A stretch of DNA of 64,000 nucleotides from assembly GCA_934045905.1 (NCBI GenBank), contig OW203769.1:31195910-31259909 (forward strand), read 5' to 3'. This document shows, piece after piece, positions 34,291 through 49,567 of this stretch. Below the pieces are notes generated by a model, which did no database searches, was not told the DNA's origin, and was given only the letters and a program-made list of their open reading frames with translations. The translations under genes were made by a program, and so were the position numbers. The stretch is from Leuctra nigra (lineage: Eukaryota; Arthropoda; Insecta; Plecoptera; Leuctridae). The stretch's first letter is position 1, and each line of letters begins with the position of its first letter.

Positions 34291-37200
34291 TGACATAAAA
34301 ACACCAGAATAGTTCAAAATGTGATACTAATTTTTCATTTGGCAGTCTTATAGTAAAAAATGTGCTCTTTCGACTGAGCGATGAATCTCGGCGAGATCTC
34401 TTCTCGTTTGGCCCCCAGGGGTGTCCAAAGTAGATGTTTTGATATTTTTATTTACACAACAAAATCATATTATATTATTTTATTTAAAATTAATCCTTCA
34501 GGGGTGTCCAAAACACAAAAAATTTTATCTGTTGAAAAAATCCGTATAAATGTCGTAAAATTATTTTATATTGCAATATTATTGTAATACACATGATGGG
34601 ACAAAGAAATAAAAAATATTTCATGAAATTCAACTTTCAGGGGTATCCAAAATATTTATTTTTCATATTTTGTGACAGGAGTGTAATTCAAAAGCGGGTA
34701 ACTCGAATGTTATTTGTATAAGTTTTTGCAATATTATTGTAATGCACATAATGGGATAAGGATGCAAAAAATTGTAATGAAATTGAACCTTCAGGGGTAT
34801 CCAAAATATTTATTTTTCATATTTTGTGTAATGAGTGTAATTCAAACGCGGGTATATCTCGTATGTTAATTGTATAAGTATTTATTTGTATTTTATCACT
34901 TGATTTTTACATTATTTTGATATTAAGGGGAGTAAATGGTAATTGAATGATTTCATTCCTGTAAATGTTCCTTATGAACATTTACAAAAAATATATAAAA
35001 TGCAACTTATAGCATCAAAAAAAGTAATTAATTTTTTCAGTCCGTACAAATGACTATGTTTCGTGAAAGCAAAAACCAACAAATAAACTGGAAAAATAGT
35101 TTACAATGTCTTGTAATCAAGTTTATAAATATACAAAGAATATGTGACGAGGCGATCACGATATGTTCATCGTTTGTACATTGGCCATAACAATTGCAGA
35201 ACTTTGTGCACCACAAAACTTTGATGCCTTGACACATTTATAATTACAGCCGCAATGAATAAGTACGGCACAATGTTTTGACGCTTCTCCCAAGGAAGTC
35301 CAAAATGCTGTGTATCCCTCTTCCTCTTCAAGACACTTCCATCCATATTCAGATGGAGCATGCAAGTCATGGTTCTTCTTTAGACATTGTTTCCAAATTC
35401 CAGCTTGAAAGCAAGCTCTCTTAGAGTGTTGAATAAGAGTTACCCTTGATGGAGGGATGCAATCCATTGGTCGATTCATTTTTGTGAATAAAGCTTTGCG
35501 GCATTCATTAACATCGTCGCACAAGCTTGTCCTGTCATACATGAGCACAGTAATGCGTTCTACGTACTGATTTCAAGAGGGTGTCAATCTGCGCTGGAAA
35601 CTGGGAGAGTGAAATGAAAATCGGAATTTTTTACCACACCCAAAAAAAGACGAGACTGTATCACAGCCAGTAAATGCAAACCAATATACCTATCCTACTA
35701 GCTGCAGCATTTTCTTCCCCAAGAGAAGATGCATGCATGAACTGGTAGAGTGTTCTACACGCTTTTTTCCTGGTCTTTTTTCCTATTCCGAAATGTACCC
35801 AAAGTGTGTCGATGTTAAGTTTACGAAACATGGGTCCCCGTGCTATCAAAATAGCGTCCTCAAGAGATCCACGATTGATTTGGCATTGATGTCGACATCT
35901 TTAAATCCTCGAGCTATTAGCTTGAACAACTCCTTCTTGTTGTCCTCATCGTGCAGGAAGAGTGACCACTCGTCTGGGACTTCGGTGGCATTATTAATTT
36001 TGAGTTTTACACCACTTCCTCGCCGCAAAGCTTTAATCATAAAAATGAATCGACCAATGGATTGCATCCCCCCATCAAGGGCAGCTCCTATGCAACACTC
36101 TTAGATAGCTTGCTTTCAAGCTGGAATTAAGAAACGATGTCTAGAGAAGAACCAAGACTTGCATGCTCCATCTGAATATGGATGGAAGTGTCTTGAGTAG
36201 GAAGAGGGATACACAACATTTCGAATTCCTTTGGAAAAGCGTCAAAACATTGTGCAGAGCATTGCGGCTGTAAAATCACGTGCAATAATCTATGTAAATG
36301 TATCAAGGCATAGTTCGTACACAGTTGTTCAATTGTGGGGGCTAATGTACAAACGGTTAAAATATCGTTACATAGTACGTCAATTTGTATATTTATAAAA
36401 CTTGTTTCCAGACATTGTGAACTAATTTTTCAGTTTATTCGTTGGTTATGATTTCGTGAAACATAGTAATTTGTAGGGTAGTGCAGCTATATTTGACTGA
36501 AATAAATTGTTTACTTTTGATGCCATAAGTTGCATTTTAAAATATTTTCTATAAATGTTCCTAAGGAAAATATCATGGAATGTAATCCATTCACATAAAT
36601 AACAGTCTGTACACCCTTAATATCAAAATACTGTAAAAACCCAAGTTATAAAATAGCAATAAATACTTATTAGTAACATACGAGATACCCGTTTTTAAAT
36701 TACACTCCTGACACAAAATATGAAAAATAAATATTTTGGATACCCCTGAAGGTTCAATTTTATAACATATTTTTTGCATCCTTATCCCATCATGTGCATT
36801 ACAATAATATTGCAAAAACATATACAAATAACATTCGAGATCCGCTTTTGAATTACACTCCTGACTCAAAATATGAAAAATAAATATTTGGATACCCCTG
36901 ATGGTTCAATTTCACGAAATATTTTTTGTATCCTTGTCCCATCTTGTGTATTACAATAATATTGCAATAAAAATAATTTTACGACATTTATACTGATTTT
37001 TTCAACAGATTTTTTTTGTGTTTTGGACACCCCCGAAGGATTAATTTTAAATAATCCTGCAGGACATGAAAGAACAATAAAAAATAGCAATAATTTTACT
37101 ATTAGTGTGTTATGGAAATAATATAATATGATTTTGTTGTATAAATAAAAATATCAAAAAATTTACTTTGGACACCCATGGGGGCCAAACGAGAAGAGAT

Positions 37201-37315
37201 CTCGCCGAGATCCATCGCTCAGTCGAAAGAGCACATTTTTTACTACTATAAGACTGCAAAAGGAAAAATTAGTATCACATTTTGAACTATTTTTGTCGCA
37301 AGAGCCCTGACTATC
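34270..37315. mobile_element. 3-kb element with inverted termini of about 1.2 kb
   Basis: Outer ends ATAGTCAGGG and CCCTGACTAT. The arms carry matching landmarks in inverted order: TGTGCTCTTTCGACTGAGCG, CTCGGCGAGATCTCTTCTCG, GGTTCAATTT-type blocks, ending with coding sequence (ATGAATCGACCAATGGATTG on the plus strand at 36042 and its reverse at 35460). Only about 500 bp in the middle (roughly 35500-36030) is unique. It encloses a decayed gene on the minus strand. Confidence 0.8.
35156..36067 (-). pseudogene. Decayed transposon-associated gene inside the 3-kb element
   Basis: Minus-strand blocks in order: NNATEVPDEWSLFLHDEDNK and KELFKLIARGF (36067-35846), DTLWVHFGIGKK (about 35800), VLMYDRTSLCDDVNECRKAL, LIQHSKRACFQAGIW, LHAPSEYGWKCLEEEEGY, FWTSLGEASKHC and a Cys-rich end. 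I recognise this order from uncharacterised proteins multiplied in many cnidarian and arthropod genomes, where it forms the C-terminal half next to a Cys-rich tail; I know no accepted name. Stops and frameshifts separate the blocks. The last block exists a second time, inverted, at about 36030-36320 because it lies within the arms. Confidence 0.6.
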
Positions 37316-37694
37316 ACGCTGTATTGATGGCTCCTTCACTCACTTCGCTCACTCTCCTTCACTCTAAAAAACTTTATTTTTATTATATTTATTTGTATAT
37401 TTTTATTTTTTTGCTTCATCTGTTACTTTCTACAAAAAGAAAGTTGCAGAACTGTGCGGCATTAAACACAGCTAAAATAAAACTAAATTGCCTTCGTTTA
37501 TGCTCCTAAGACAACTTTTGACAACTTTCAAGCTGTAAATAAATAGAGCCTTATTTTTTAGATTCTGTTCCTTAGTAATATCTATCCTATTAAGTATCTG
37601 TTCCTGTTATCTGATAGTACAGATAATATTTGATTTTAAGGTTGTTAATAGTGTTTTTGATACATTTAAGTGAGAGTGTGTTTGTTTGTGGCAG
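37316..37694. other. AT-rich intergenic
   Basis: T-rich, no recognised feature; ends at an acceptor-like TTTGTGGCAG before the next exon-like piece. Confidence 0.45.
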
Positions 37695-37871
37695 GCTGCG
37701 TGAGTTGGCTGCGACGAGCTGCGCGAAGTGTGTGGGGAGATCCTGGACTAGATAATCAACCTCTGCCAGGTGTCGCTCAAGTCGTGGGATGAGCTGCTCA
37801 TAAAGACGATGTGGGACAAGGTGTTGAGTCAAGTGTTGGAACATCTTCGCGTCACAGACAACCGACGTTGG
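37695..37871 (+). pseudogene. Degenerate exon of an unrecognised host gene
   Basis: GC-rich segment between an acceptor-like TGTGGCAG and a donor GTGAGT reads DELREVCGEILD, one TAG stop, then IINLCQVSLKSWDELL and IKTMWDKVLSQVLEHLRVTD. The codon pattern matches the other host exons. A shift near the left end and the TAG argue for a pseudogene or an assembly error. It may belong with the piece at 31714-31857. Not recognised. Confidence 0.4.
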
Positions 37872-38157
37872 TGAGTGTAGGTACACTCCTCGTTCACTCT
37901 TGCCAGTACACGTCGTTAAGTTGAAGTAGACACATTATTATAATAATAAATATCTGTTGTTCCTTTCCAAAACAATGTTGGGTCATGGTGTGGAATTCCA
38001 CCTTCAGCCTTGTGCCTTCACTTCAGTGATGTTGGCTAGCCAGTTCTGACCCCTCTTCTGCATCTTCCTCTATTTCTTCCCTTTGTCCTTCTTCCCTTCT
38101 TCACTCTAGATAGTTTTGTATAGCTCATAATTCTGCAATTTGCTATTCTTTTCTCTC
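37872..38157. other. Intergenic
   Basis: No recognised gene; right part merges into LINE-derived sequence. Confidence 0.4.
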
Positions 38158-39545
38158 TCACCGCTTCTTTGACTCTGTTGTTCTAGCATTTTGTCTCCTT
38201 TTCCTTCCTTCTTCCACCCGCTCTACCACACAACTGTTCAGCTCTGAGTATTCTGAAACCTCTGCGAATGCCTCTTCAACATCTATAATCTCTCCACCTG
38301 GCTCTCTGCTCTTGATCTCATTGCAGTATTCACTCTTCACAGCCAGGTCCTGCAACTTCCACGCTTTATTTAATGTTTTTGTGTATGACAGTTGCTACCG
38401 GCTTCTCTAATTGGATCCGCAGCTCTCCCTCCAGCAGCCGATGAGCACTGTCGAGTGACACAGACCGGTCATAACCTAATATCAACTACTCCATCCTTCA
38501 AACTATCTCCTACGCAAACATAGTCAATGACGGACTCTTAACAGTATCCGTATCTAGTTATCTGATGACTTTTTCTTTTCTCAAACCAGCTGTTGCTCAT
38601 CCCATTCCTTGTACACATATCCAGCAGTTTCTCCCCATCTCCATTCCTCTCCATGTTCTATAACCTGAGTGTATCTCAGACATCAAACATTTCCTGTGAG
38701 ACGTTGATAAAGTGCTGAAGTGATATTTTTCTCCCACCCACTTATTAATCATTAACTGCATTTCCTCCCTAGTTTCTCCCTACACCATCACATCATCTAC
38801 ATAAATTAATGTTCAAGTATCGTCCCACTCATTTGGTTTCCACTTTTATTCAACAACTTATCCATTACTATGACAAAACTCGTTTGTGATAGAACGCTCC
38901 CTTGTCGAAGCCCTTCACTAATACTAAACCAATCTAATCACCCCACTCCCGACTGCACACAACCCACACTGTTTCGGTACATGTTTCTGATCCGCTCAAC
39001 CAAGTCCTTGCGAAGCCTTGCCAAGTCCTTCTCCCAAGACTGATTTGATGTATCAAAATTAGTGTTTGATTTATTTATACCCAATGACTGTCATTTGAAA
39101 ATTGTGTTCAATTTGGCGCTGTTATGAAGCCTGGCTCAGCGCGCGCAATTCCAGCCGTGTAACCCAATAGCATTTTATGTCTACTTCATCTATCTCTTGT
39201 CTTTCTTCCACTCGTCAATGATCAATCGTCATCATCAATTTTGGTTGTTAGAGTTTGGGAATCGGGGTTTGGACTGTTCTTGAAATGGGTCTCCCATAGT
39301 TTCTTGCTTTCATCATTGTCCGTAACAAGGCCCCCTGTTCACCTTATCATATTTCTCCTTGATTCTCCTTGCTTCCTCTTGTTCTTCATCAAACCATAGA
39401 GCATTTTCTTATTCCCTTTGTAGTCCTCATCCAACTTTGCTGCGAAGGCCTCCATTGTTTTGTTTTTTTCCTGGACCATTTGTTTCACCAGCTGTTTTGC
39501 TTCGGAGTAAGCCCGAGATGCTGCGGCTTACGGCGAGATGCTGAC
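38158..39545 (-). pseudogene. Decayed LINE reverse-transcriptase remnants
   Basis: Minus-strand fragments: AYSEAKQLVKQMVQEKNKTM and DEDYKGNKKMLYGLMKNKRK (39510-39370), the reverse-transcriptase motif EGLRQGSVLS (38918-38889), and KLQDLAVKSEYCNEI (38355-38300). The third lies normally ahead of the first, so at least two copies or a rearrangement are present. Many frameshifts. Confidence 0.65.
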
Positions 39546-41319
39546 AAAAGCAGTTAATGGTCATTCCCAAAGGTGTCGTCGTAGTGTGACGGTGTCAACG
39601 CGTCGCTAGGAGTTCATCGCTTCCACTGGGCAAGCTGATGGACTTCCCTCCAAAACCATCAAAGCTGCATCCTCTTTGAGTTGACGGTCTTGACCGCAGT
39701 GCTTCCTCGCTCTCTGCACTGCCCTCACCTGAGGGGTAGATACCCTTCCCCTCATGCCCTCACATGCGACACTCTTCTTCTTAACTCAGACTTACACTCA
39801 CACTTGTGTATAATAAATTAATAATACTCTTTTATTAAATCTAAATCATACTATGTCAATCTAAACGTATGCACCACGGGTGTACCAAATTTCACACTGG
39901 CCCTACACTAGCACATAAGCAAAACGAGCACACAACATGCTATTATGGTATTTTCTCGCAATAATGTCTGTTTCCCTGTTTCTCTGACAGATTACCGCGG
40001 GTTCTCAAAATCCAATTCGTTGATGACAAATCTTTGAAGATGGATTCTATGACAGAAGTTTCACCCGTTTACACAAGTTTGCAATAGCTCTGCCTAGATC
40101 TACAAGCTCTGCCATAACAGGTCACCCCATGCTTCACGGCATTTACTCATTATTGTATTTTAGAAGTAGTACTAATGTCGATAATGCCATGTATGCATGG
40201 GTTTTTGTATTTACATATCTTTGATTACATATTTATTTAACTCTATTCATAGAGATCCATTTCTATTAATCACAAATTGGTGCAATACTTATTAAATGAG
40301 AGAGAAAGAGGTAATAAAATAAGAAAATATTATTAAGAGAAATAATGTTTACCTACTTCATTCACCCTTAAAGTGAGATTCTGTACAGCTATATGACATC
40401 AGATGAAACTACATACAATAGGGCACTAGCCAAACTTTCTCACACTAGGTCGGCGCCACCACCGTACTGGAAAATACACACAACTTAAAAGCGTGTATAG
40501 TGGGAGGGTTAGGTATTATTTTGACAGGCATAAGAAAACAGTTTTTCATCTAGTTATTTTTACTGTAGCATAAACCGTATGCAAACAAGGAGACATTGTA
40601 GTCCCTAAATAAAAATACAGAATAAAATACGACACGACACAGAAGGACTAGCCTAGGGTATCAGAACGGCGAGGGCGCTGTCATGTACCATTATTAGGTA
40701 TTGCTGTCATGTGACCATTATTGCCTCGTGGGGCCAGTAGCAGTGAAGGTCTTGACGTGCAGGTAAATTGAAGAGGCAAGAGAAGGTCTCGGGACCGCTG
40801 TACCGCTGTAGCTAATGAGAATGTGCCATTTTGTCCTTGAGCAATCACTTCTCTACATAGACTTGATTTTCTGTCCAATTGTGTTTTGTTTTAGGTATGT
40901 GCAATATTGACATATTTCTGGTGTGGTGTGACGTATTTAAATAGATATATAACGGTACCTTAACCTACCTAATTGGTTTTTGTTTCTTCCTTCATTTTTA
41001 AGATACAGTTATAATTAAGCAAGAATAGTGAATGTCTTTTGCCTCTTTTTGAGAGCTTTCTCTGTTTGTGCATTTGTTTATTTATGAAAATAAAGAGAAA
41101 ATTTATTATCACTACGACTACGACCAGGTTGAACCATTCGTACCTACCTATCGATATGATATTTTGCACATATGCACTTCAATCCAACTTCAATCCACCA
41201 CGTTTTTGAGACTGATCCGTCAATAAATAAATAAAAGTCGACTCGAATAACCATTACTGAAATGAACTAGGAATCGATCAGCTATATCTATCGACCTGTT
41301 ATTATTGTTATTGTTTAAT
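39546..41319. other. Intergenic, nothing recognised
   Basis: No gene, hairpin or repeat family I can support over nearly 1.8 kb; CpG density falls from left to right. Confidence 0.4.
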
Positions 41320-42165
41320 TGAGCAAGCGTAGCGAGCGTCACCACGGAACTCTTATGGCACTTTCTCTGTGTGTGTGTTTTTTTTTGTCTGCACTGCCCA
41401 GGTCAAATTGCACAACCAATCGATCTGAAATTTTGTACACATACTAACCTAATCTATGCGGTCTCTGGGATCGTTTTTAATAGGGATCCTGTGATTGGTT
41501 CAAATTTAAACAAAATTATCTTTTGATTGGTTGGTTCGGTCAAAAGTCATTACGACCAACATTATACCCAATCATAAAAAGTTTCAGCCAAATCCTCCCA
41601 TTGGTTAAAATTTAAACCCATATTTATCACTGTGTTTTTTGAAATTTAAACTAGAAGCGTATGACCGATCAACTTAAAACTTCGCATGGTCATTGGTACC
41701 AACATTTAAGGTATTTTTGCCAATTTTCAGGCTAATCTGTCGTTATTTTCAAAAGTTTTTGTCATGTAGGGACATTTTATTCCACAATCTTGACATTAAT
41801 TATGTATAGGTACTACATTTTCATCCTTGCCTTTAAGCTTCTGCTCCAAAGCCTGTAGAGCAGCCAAGCTGTCCACAATTTACAATAAAACTAGCGCATA
41901 TCAAATCAGATGCAGTACGAATGCCAAATCCTCCAATTGGTAGTTTAAATAATATCTTCTGATTGGTCGACAATCAAAATTTTTTGCATGGTGATCAAGA
42001 CCAACATAATCTAAAATTTTATAAAACGGATTCTTTTTTTCAGATTTTTGTTTACTTTCATGCATATTATTTAGTTCAATGGATGTATATGTTTTCAGTG
42101 CCTTAGGTACGGAATTCTGGTTCAAGAATTTGCGTGTTCAGGTGCTCGCTCATCAACGCGTTACA
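41320..42165 (+). repeat. Interspersed repeat family R1, long copy
   Basis: Starts GAGCAAGCGTAGCGAGCGTC, has CACTTTCTCTGTGTG, CTGCACTGCCCAGGTCAAA and an AACCAATCGATCTGAAATTT block, and ends GGTGCTCGCTCATCAACGCG, as at 27425-28245. Confidence 0.6.
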
Positions 42166-42188
42166 CAGAGCGTTTTAAGCTACATTTA

Positions 42189-42269
42189 CAGCTCGATGCG
42201 TCGAAGCGCCGACCTTGAAAGATCAACATGGTTTATCTTTCAAGGTTGGCGCTCCGGCGTGTTCGAGCT
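42189..42269. repeat. Long hairpin with 34-bp arms
   Basis: Arms 42189-42223 and 42234-42269 pair with only few mismatches (GCGCCGACCTTGAAAGAT against ATCTTTCAAGGTTGGCGC) around a 10-base loop. Size is like an animal microRNA precursor, but a small MITE is equally possible. Confidence 0.75.
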
Positions 42270-42638
42270 GAGCCACCTAATTGGCTAGCGCCAAAGCGTT
42301 GAGCGCTTGTTGCCGAGATGTAAACTTAGCTTTACTAGTAAATTTTATTGCATACCTTACATTGTTTCAATGGCTAGGCAAACTATTTGGTGATGATGAC
42401 CAAACGTCAGTTTGATTGTAGAATTATTTGCCTTTTTTAATAATTGAAAGTGAGATTACAAAAACATGTGTAGCGTAATTCGATAAATGTGTTTAGTTCT
42501 TAAAAACATGTTCCTATTCTATGGACAGAATAGTGTATGATAATCTTAGGTAGGTATACAGATATGCCCCTTTTACTTTAGGTGTGGTCGATTATCGTGG
42601 GACTGAATATTAGTATTTTTCAATTGTATAGTACTGGT

Positions 42639-42713
42639 CGGTAACAGGCAAAGATGAACCCGCTCTACATGGGCCGCCCTATACCTGAGTGAGTTCATCT
42701 TTGCCTGTCACCG
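42639..42713. repeat. Short snapback repeat
   Basis: Arms CGGTAACAGGCAAAGATGAA and TTCATCTTTGCCTGTCACCG around a loop with GGGCCGCC. Similar design to 19-125. Confidence 0.75.
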
Positions 42714-44524
42714 GCTTGACATGTAAATTCTTTAATCTAAAATACTCATCAGTGACATTTTACTGGTGTTTCATCACTGTGCAACTATTAAGTTGCAGTG
42801 AAAAACAGGTAATTAGGGTAGGTAATAGGTAGTAGCATAGCAGTAATTTTTTACTGATTTAGTGGGTGCTTTCATAGATTTGATTTAGGTTCTGTGTTTC
42901 ACACTTACACTCTCAACGCTCTCTCATCACTTATCACGATGCAGTATAAGAGGTGAGACGACGGACCTTTACCACCCATGCTATAAGTTTGTTTGAGTAT
43001 CTATTGGTGGGGCAACCAGACAGGTTTGCAGTCACCAGACAGCAGAGCGCCCTAGCAGCCAACACACGAAAGTCTGCATACTGCCGGACAAGTGTCTAGT
43101 ACTGTGTTCTCCGCCAAGTGCGCTGCTTGTTGGAACTGACTAATGTGAAGTGGGGCCGTGAAAGATGACAATTCGTTTTACACTGATATTAGTTAGATTT
43201 TTATGATGTTTTTAGTTAGAATATGCTATTCTACATTACAGTTATTATTACACCTTCCATCACCTTCAATATTCAGTATTCACAAATACATCACTTATTA
43301 TGCGTTTTAAACATTGATGACATGTCACATAGAACTTGAACTCATTACAGTCTTTAAATGATTTTTAATGAGTTTAAATGTTCAATTTAGGTATTAATAT
43401 TCTTTGGTAGTCTGTTGTTCTCTCAAATACCTTTAAAAATTTAAATTACAGTGTCCTAGGTGTATAATATCATTGAAAAACAAATTGTCATCTTTCTCGG
43501 CCTTTCACAGTTGCCGTAACACTGACTGACGGCCAGTTTCCACAGTCCCAAACGTGAAGAATACTCAAGTTTCAACGAGTTCAGAGCGTCGTCTCACCTC
43601 TTATACTGAATACTGATCGTATCACTTATTGATGCGTTACACATAGTGTTTTCCTAGTTTAAAACTAAATGATTTTAGGTTTCGAATCAAAGTGGAAATA
43701 AAGCACAAATAAACCAAACAAATAGGTATTTGTATGAGTTAAACCGTGATCTCTGTTTGATATTTACCAAGTAGACAAGTTTTGATCCTAAAAACAGATA
43801 GCGTAGCACGATAAAACTGGAATCTGATAAAGATGTGTGCCTTTAACATCGACAATATCATGCAGCACTACCCCTACAGCAGCAGCATGTCCATTGTATA
43901 ATCGACTGTCAATGGTAATAGTATCCATAATAGTCTACGATCTTTATCAAATATGCGAAATGCGGAACTTTAACCCGGCGATTCATCGCCTTTTCCGTGG
44001 GCATGCTCCCAGCAGCTTGAAATAGATGATTGTGTTCGTCGGCCTCCAGTAAGTATAAGTGCACTCTGCATAAGGGTTGGTGCAAGCTGGAGCAGTTGGG
44101 AGCGGTAACATATAAACTTACGGATGCCGCTTATTGCTCAGGTTCAAATCACATTTATGAGACTGTAACTACTCAATAGAAGTAGAAATGTACGTATTTT
44201 CTTGCCAGTTTCTTCAAACATCAATTGAAGAAATTGAAATTGAAGTAAAAATTAGGGGGTTAATTGCGTACGGTAACATTGGTAGGTAGTATATTTACAA
44301 CAACTATAGTCATTATTTGCGTTTCATAATTCATTTTGTACTCTTAAAAAACGGTAAGAAGAGGTAATATTTATTTCATAAACTTCTCACCGACTAGGTT
44401 ACAATAAATATAGGTACTAATTCACTTCACTTCACTTAATGTGTCAACTATCTTTTTGATACGTAAACAATGTTTTCACTGACAGCTGTTGTTACGCCCC
44501 TTTTTAAAAGGAATTGAGGGGAAG

Positions 44525-44606
44525 TGTAAACCATTCCGCCATTTTGTTTTTTTTATGCGTAAACCATTCCTAATAAAGGACACATTAAGAACAAGGTCCG
44601 TCGAGA
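44525..44606 (+). promoter_or_regulatory. WARS2 promoter with YY1-like site
   Basis: CCGCCATTTTG at about 44537 is the reverse of the YY1 core and is commonly placed at start sites of housekeeping genes. It lies 70 bp ahead of the proposed first ATG. Confidence 0.4.
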
Positions 44607-48340
<3,734 letters not shown>

Positions 48341-49567
48341 ACACCGTGCACGATGATAGATATTAAATAAGTTACCAATATTGAAATCTATGAGGTTTAA
48401 TATCACCTTCTAAAATCAAGTCCCATCCTACACTTACATCATCACTTCCTAACGAGGTACACTCGGCACAACAAAAATCGATCAGTGAACAAATTTGACT
48501 GAGTGCTGGTCATGTTCCATACCAATCAAAGCTTGTTATTATCATTGAAATGTGAGGTCACCTACTAGAGTGAGACAAGGAGATCGCTTGGACTGACTTC
48601 TGATGGTGCGATCTAACATTATTTAGTCAATCAGATTTATTGAACGATCGATTTTAGTTGTGCCAAGTCCTACATACAGTTTTATCTAATATTGACATAC
48701 CAGTAAAAAGAAAACTAAGATTTTCTTGATGAGACTATGCAGTTCTTAGCTCCTTTATTTTTAGAAAAGCTCGTCACTCATGAAAACCAACTTAAAGCTT
48801 TTCCTTTCAACATACTAAGCAAATTATTGTAGACATGTACAGTTGGGGCAACATGTCTGAACTCTCAACAGAATGCACCGATCGTCAGTTGTTCTGTTTG
48901 GCAGAGAAAGACTAAATTGCAAGGTGAGCGCGCAATGAAGTCTTTCTCAGCCTAACAACTCCAGTAATGAAAAAGTCAGTTTTAGGCAAGCAACACAATT
49001 GTCCTTTATTGGTCTCTGTTTTTTTGTAGTTACTGCGATGCAGGTCCCAAAATTTTTCTGAACTATATTGAAATTTTGCTGTATTAACAGAACCCTTTGA
49101 TTGGTTGAAAGTGTGTCAAGTTGACAACGTTTTATCGTGTTTTAAATATGCTCAGAAAAATCCACCAAGAACTTGAATTATTGATTGTTTAAATGTGCCA
49201 ACATTTCAATTGAAAATTGACTCTACTGCATCTTCATCAAGGGAGGAATGATCAATGCAACTCTCGCATAGAAACAGCATTAATTTGCATTTGAAAGGTC
49301 GGTGATCTAAACATTCCACCAAGCAAGCACTTTCTTAGTCCGTCGTGCTAACTATAAACTAAGAGTCCATAACTTGTCATTTCTCAAAATATTTAGAATG
49401 TGAAAATTTTTGTGTTCGAGTATGAAATTAGGAACTTGGCAGAAACTGGGGAATATTAAAACCACGAAGTAAACTAATAACTTAATGTAATATTTAATCA
49501 AGAATCGAACTCATGTCCGCTCCCGACCTTGACAATCTAGATACAATGTACATGAAGTGCGGAGGAA
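48341..49567. other. Convergent intergenic space WARS2 / ATP5F1D
   Basis: Both genes end here. Contains a truncated hairpin MITE at 48858-48960, related to 30376-30511, and no further gene. Confidence 0.5.

Larger units (their letters stand above)
42290..44606. other. Intergenic left of WARS2
   Basis: Contains the hairpin at 42639-42713 and a short relict of repeat R1 (GCGTTACACATAGTGTTTTC near 43634). No protein gene recognised. The right-hand end holds the WARS2 promoter. Confidence 0.45.
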
